A stretch of DNA of 17,213 nt. Origin: JBKJZO01 sp046715235 (GTDB lineage: Bacteria > Actinomycetota > Actinomycetes > BP-191). The stretch lies in contig JBKJZO010000178.1 in NCBI GenBank assembly GCA_046715235.1, forward strand, positions 1 through 17,213, written 5' to 3'. Below, one piece after another: positions 14,347-17,213 of this stretch (its first letter is position 1; every line of letters starts with the position of its first letter). The notes below the pieces were generated by a model that saw only the letters and a program-made list of their open reading frames with translations, was not told the DNA's origin and did no database searches. The position numbers and the translations under genes are program-made.

Positions 14347-16023
14347 ATGAGCACCACGACCGACGACACCAAGTCGTTCTCGGACAAGCCCGGTGAAAAA
14401 GGCCTCAAGGGCGGCGCCCTCGGCCTGCTCGCCACGGTCGTCATCGGCGTCGCATCGACAGCGCCGGCGTACAGCTTGGCTGCCAGCCTCGGATTCGTCG
14501 TCGCCACAACGAACGGCGACGGCATCGTCGGCGTCAAGGCGCCGGCCATCATGCTGCTGGCTTTCATCCCCATGTACTTCATTGCCGTTGCCTATCAGGA
14601 GCTCAACACCGCGGAGCCCGACTGCGGTACTACGTTCACCTGGGCGACTCGTGCGTTCGGTCCGCGCGTCGGCTGGATGGGCGGCTGGGGCATCATTGCC
14701 GCCGACGTGATCGTGATGGCCAACTTGTCGCAGATCGCCGGCAGCTACACGTTCCGGTTGTTCGGCGCCCATGGGGTTGCCGACAGCGCGATGTGGTCGA
14801 TGGTTGCCGGAGTCATCTGGATCATCGCGATGACCTATATCTGCTACCGGGGCATCGAGGTGTCCGCACGCACGCAGTACGTGCTGCTCAGCGTAGAGGT
14901 CGTCGTCCTCGTGATCTTCTCCGTCTACGCCCTCGCCAAGGTGTACGGCGGCACCTCGCCCGAGGAGTCGCTGAAACCGAGCCTGACCTGGCTGGTGCCG
15001 ACCGGGATGTCGCTCAACGCGATCGTCACCGCAGCCCTGATCGCGGTCTTCATCTACTGGGGCTGGGACACCGCCGTCGCCTGCAACGAGGAAACCGACG
15101 ATCCCGGCCGCACCCCCGGCCGCGCGGCGATCCTGTCTACTCTCCTGCTGCTGGCCACCTACGCCGTCGTGAGCATCGCGACCGTCGCGTTCGCCGGCGT
15201 TGGCAGCGAAGGCGTTGGGCTCGGCAACGAGGAAAACAGCGACGACGTCTTCGCCGCGTTGGGCTCCACGGTGTTCGGCGACGGCGCCACCGGCTCTGTG
15301 CTCAAAGCGCTGCTGATCATTTCCGTGCTGACGTCGGCTTCGGCGTCGACACAGACGACGATCCTGCCGACCGCCCGCACGGCGCTGTCGATGGGCGCCT
15401 ACCGGGCCATCCCGCGCCGCTTCGCCCGGATACACCCGCGCTACCTCACCCCCACCGACGCCACCATCTGGATGGGTGCCGTCTCGATCGCCTTCTATGT
15501 CGGGATGTCGCTCATCAGCGAGAACATCCTCGGCGACACCATCGCGGCCGTCGGGCTGATGATCGCCTTCTACTACGGGCTCACCGGCTTCGCCTGTGCG
15601 TGGTACTTCCGAAAGACGCTGGCCGGCAGTCCCCGCAACATCTTGATGCGCGGTCTGCTGCCGCTCCTTGGCGGCTTGCTCCTCCTCGGCGCGTTCGTCG
15701 TCGCCTGCTACCTGTACGCCGACCCTGACTACGGCACCACGTCAGTCGCGGGTGTCGGTGGCGTACTCGTGGTCGGCATTGGCGCGCTCCTGCTCGGCGC
15801 AGTACTGATGTTCGTGTACGCCGCGCGCGCGCCTGAGTTCTTCCGCGGGCAGACGCTCGCAATGGGCAGTGCGGACCTGATGCTCGAAGGCGCCGCAGCG
15901 TCGGCGGGCCTGCGGCTTCCCGACTCGGCGATCCCCGGCACGGTCATCGCTCCCGACCTGTCCAACCTGCCGCCGGGTCATACCCCACCGGCACCACCGG
16001 CACCCCCTGACGAGTCGGAGTAG
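14347..16023 (+). CDS. APC-family amino-acid permease
   Basis: 558 residues from ATG with GGAGG 7 nt upstream. About 12 TM segments. The N-terminal substrate motif region is GLLATVVIGVASTAPAYSLA (26-45), with the unwound TM1 Gly/Ser/Ala-rich stretch. PDCGTTFTWATRAFGPRVGW (91-110) is the APC 'GG.y.W....fG...gw' signature. VFIYWGWDTAVACNEETDDP (about 234-253) followed by PGRAA is the family's TM6-loop signature. The C-terminal cytoplasmic tail (about 500-558) is hydrophilic and ends in a Pro-rich segment (LPPGHTPPAPPAPPDESE). Such proteins import amino acids or amines with protons. Substrate cannot be told; a link to the nearby pruA is only suggestive. Transcribed away from the lipoprotein gene. 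Confidence 0.9.
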   Translation: MSTTTDDTKSFSDKPGEKGLKGGALGLLATVVIGVASTAPAYSLAASLGFVVATTNGDGIVGVKAPAIMLLAFIPMYFIAVAYQELNTAEPDCGTTFTWATRAFGPRVGWMGGWGIIAADVIVMANLSQIAGSYTFRLFGAHGVADSAMWSMVAGVIWIIAMTYICYRGIEVSARTQYVLLSVEVVVLVIFSVYALAKVYGGTSPEESLKPSLTWLVPTGMSLNAIVTAALIAVFIYWGWDTAVACNEETDDPGRTPGRAAILSTLLLLATYAVVSIATVAFAGVGSEGVGLGNEENSDDVFAALGSTVFGDGATGSVLKALLIISVLTSASASTQTTILPTARTALSMGAYRAIPRRFARIHPRYLTPTDATIWMGAVSIAFYVGMSLISENILGDTIAAVGLMIAFYYGLTGFACAWYFRKTLAGSPRNILMRGLLPLLGGLLLLGAFVVACYLYADPDYGTTSVAGVGGVLVVGIGALLLGAVLMFVYAARAPEFFRGQTLAMGSADLMLEGAAASAGLRLPDSAIPGTVIAPDLSNLPPGHTPPAPPAPPDESE

Positions 16024-16066
16024 CGGGGAGCAACGTTACTCACCGCAATCGCATCGGACCTCAGCG

Positions 16067-16089
16067 CCATTGGCCATTTCAGGCCATGG
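16067..16089 (+). terminator. Hairpin downstream of the APC permease
   Basis: CCA-T-TGGCC (16067-16075) pairs with GGCCATGG (16082-16089): 8 bp with one bulged T and a 6-nt loop (ATTTCA). It starts 43 nt after the permease stop. There is no U-tract, so it is at best an atypical terminator or a 3'-end stabiliser. Confidence 0.3.
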
Positions 16090-16094
16090 ATCTC

Positions 16095-16124
16095 CTGACA
16101 CAACGCACTAAATTCACCTATACG
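16095..16124 (+). promoter_or_regulatory. Promoter of the secreted propeller gene
   Basis: CTGACA (16095-16100, five of six to TTGACA) and TATACG (16119-16124, four of six to TATAAT) are 18 nt apart, in a locally AT-rich island. A transcript would start near 16131 and have a leader of about 85 nt before the TTG start at 16217. This is the best sigma70-type promoter in the window. Confidence 0.5.
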
Positions 16125-16216
16125 GACGTCAAGATTCGGGGCACGAACCCAGCCGCGAGGCGCGTGACCGAAGGGAACTCGACGCAGCGCATGGATTCGA
16201 GCCGGGGGGATTGGTT

Positions 16217-17213
16217 TTGCAGTTGAGGCCAGATCGCCTGGCGACGCCGGGCGGCGCGCATCGGCGATCACTCCTACGGCGGTCGACGCGGCAGCGTGCA
16301 CCTCGCCTGGTTGCGATCCTGGTGGCTCTGGTGATGACCGCGGGGGGACTCGGTACGGCGGCCGGCGTCACACCCGTGCGCGCGCGCACCGTTGTGCCTC
16401 CAGTCATGACGCCGGCTGTCATCAGCCTCGGCGACGGCAAGGTCGACGTGTTCACCACTGACGGCGCGACGGGCGCGATGAGCGTGACCCGGCGCCGGGC
16501 CGGGGTGTGGTCGGCTCCGTCAGGACTCGGTGGCAAGTTCGTCACCGGGCCCGCCGCAACACCCTTCCGCGGCGGCATGGCCGTAGTCGCCGTCACGGCC
16601 GCTCACCGCGTCTCACTGCGCACGCGGACAGGCCGCGTCTGGTCCGAGTGGTCTGACCTCGGTGGCCACGCTGTGGGGCCAGCTGCCGTGGTGTCGCCAG
16701 CCGCGGGTCAGCTCGAGGTGTTCATCAGGGGGCCGCGCAACGATTTGCTCGCTCGCCGTTTCGCCAAGAACAGATGGTCCGGCTGGACCCGAGTCTCCAC
16801 CGGCATCACGTCCTCGCCCGCTGTAGCGGCGATTGGCACCAACCGGGTCGCGATTGTTGCGGCGCGCGCCGGCGGCAGCTTCTTCCAGGTAGAACTGCGT
16901 AACGGAAGGCCCGCCGGGACCTGGCTCGCGATCCCAGGGTCCCCGCGCGGCGTACCCGCGCTGGCTGTTGCCCCGGGCACCGGAGTCCGCACCATCCTCG
17001 TGCGCGGTCCTGGCGGTGTTCTGTGGACCGCCGATTACCTGCCGCAGTCCAAGAAGTGGACAAAGTGGAGGAGATTCAGCCGCCGCCTTGGATCCGGTCC
17101 GGCCGGCGCCTACTGGTCATCGACACATCTCGAAGTGCTTGCGTACGACGGCAGCCAGTCGCTGGTGCGCGTCAGCCGCGACGCGAGCAGCTGGAGCACC
17201 TACTTCTCGCTCG
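16217..17213 (+). CDS. Secreted Trp-repeat beta-propeller, lectin-like protein (3' end cut off)
   Basis: At least 332 residues, open to the window edge. Three in-frame TTG codons (16211, 16217, 16223) occur; 16217 is preferred because GGGGGGA (16204-16210) lies 6 nt before it. A long Arg-rich n-region (1-30) precedes a hydrophobic core (LVAILVALVMTAGGLGTAAG, 31-50) and a possible AxA-like cleavage near 56 (PVRA). The mature part has repeats with a 'W-S-x-W-x-x-L-G-G' tip: Trp98, Trp142, Trp187, Trp236, Trp281, Trp326. Each is followed by a strand pattern such as PAAGQLEVFIRGPRNDLLARRF. This resembles PLL/tectonin-type beta-propellers, which bind sugars or lectin ligands through blade tips; catalytic residues are not seen. 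Function in the cell, for instance wall or surface glycan binding, is inferred. What follows the repeats, possibly an enzyme domain, lies outside the window. Confidence 0.8.
   Translation, partial: MQLRPDRLATPGGAHRRSLLRRSTRQRAPRLVAILVALVMTAGGLGTAAGVTPVRARTVVPPVMTPAVISLGDGKVDVFTTDGATGAMSVTRRRAGVWSAPSGLGGKFVTGPAATPFRGGMAVVAVTAAHRVSLRTRTGRVWSEWSDLGGHAVGPAAVVSPAAGQLEVFIRGPRNDLLARRFAKNRWSGWTRVSTGITSSPAVAAIGTNRVAIVAARAGGSFFQVELRNGRPAGTWLAIPGSPRGVPALAVAPGTGVRTILVRGPGGVLWTADYLPQSKKWTKWRRFSRRLGSGPAGAYWSSTHLEVLAYDGSQSLVRVSRDASSWSTYFSL

Noticed and set aside
14215..15435. Upstream extension of the minus-strand lipoprotein frame (605 residues in total)
   Set aside because: Antisense to the APC permease; a signal peptide with lipobox begins exactly at the GTG at 14214.
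16129..16596. 155-residue minus-strand open frame over the start of the propeller gene
   Set aside because: Low-complexity Arg/Pro/Thr composition; the plus strand has a promoter, ribosome site, signal peptide and Trp repeats.

Overview
High-GC DNA with dense, often start-stop-overlapping genes, many GTG/TTG starts (9 of the 14 gene starts visible here), Sec lipoproteins with LxxC lipoboxes, a bacterial wax ester synthase/DGAT and a DUF6912-type protein. Together these point to a chromosomal segment of an actinobacterium. A Nocardioidaceae-like or related lineage is possible, but the sequence alone does not settle it. I see no mobile element, CRISPR array, tRNA or rRNA, and no clear sign of recent transfer.

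Layout: (1) 1-446 holds the 3' end of an unrecognised gene with an Sm-like stretch, converging on a small MerR/excisionase-type DNA-binding protein. (2) 447-885 is a promoter and leader region. It feeds a five-gene oligopeptide ABC importer operon (886-6961) in the order permease C, binding lipoprotein, permease B, ATPase D, ATPase F. (3) 7068-9064 encodes a membrane-anchored SAF/CpaB-like protein followed 2 nt later by a CpaE/MinD-like P-loop protein, a piece of Flp-pilus-type machinery with no other pilus gene in view. (4) 9129-13614 is a co-directional run: wax ester synthase/DGAT, patatin-like lipase (ATGA overlap), DUF6912-like protein (TGATG overlap), then delta1-pyrroline-5-carboxylate dehydrogenase 21 nt later. 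(5) 13618-16023 has a divergent pair: an unrecognised lipoprotein on the minus strand and an APC-family amino-acid permease on the plus strand. (6) 16217 to the window end is a secreted Trp-rich beta-propeller, lectin-like protein, truncated by the window edge and preceded by a good sigma70-type promoter.

How they fit: the importer brings in peptides, with the binding lipoprotein on the membrane face, two permeases forming the pore and two ATPases driving it. The lipid pair could make and remodel storage lipid. PruA and the APC permease suggest use of proline/ornithine-type amino acids as carbon and nitrogen sources. Most of the window is recognisable actinobacterial core or near-core content. 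The least explained items are the SAF/CpaE-like pair with a degenerate Walker A, the translational coupling of a lipid synthase to a lipase, the unrecognised lipoprotein, and the propeller protein with a regular ~45-residue Trp periodicity.
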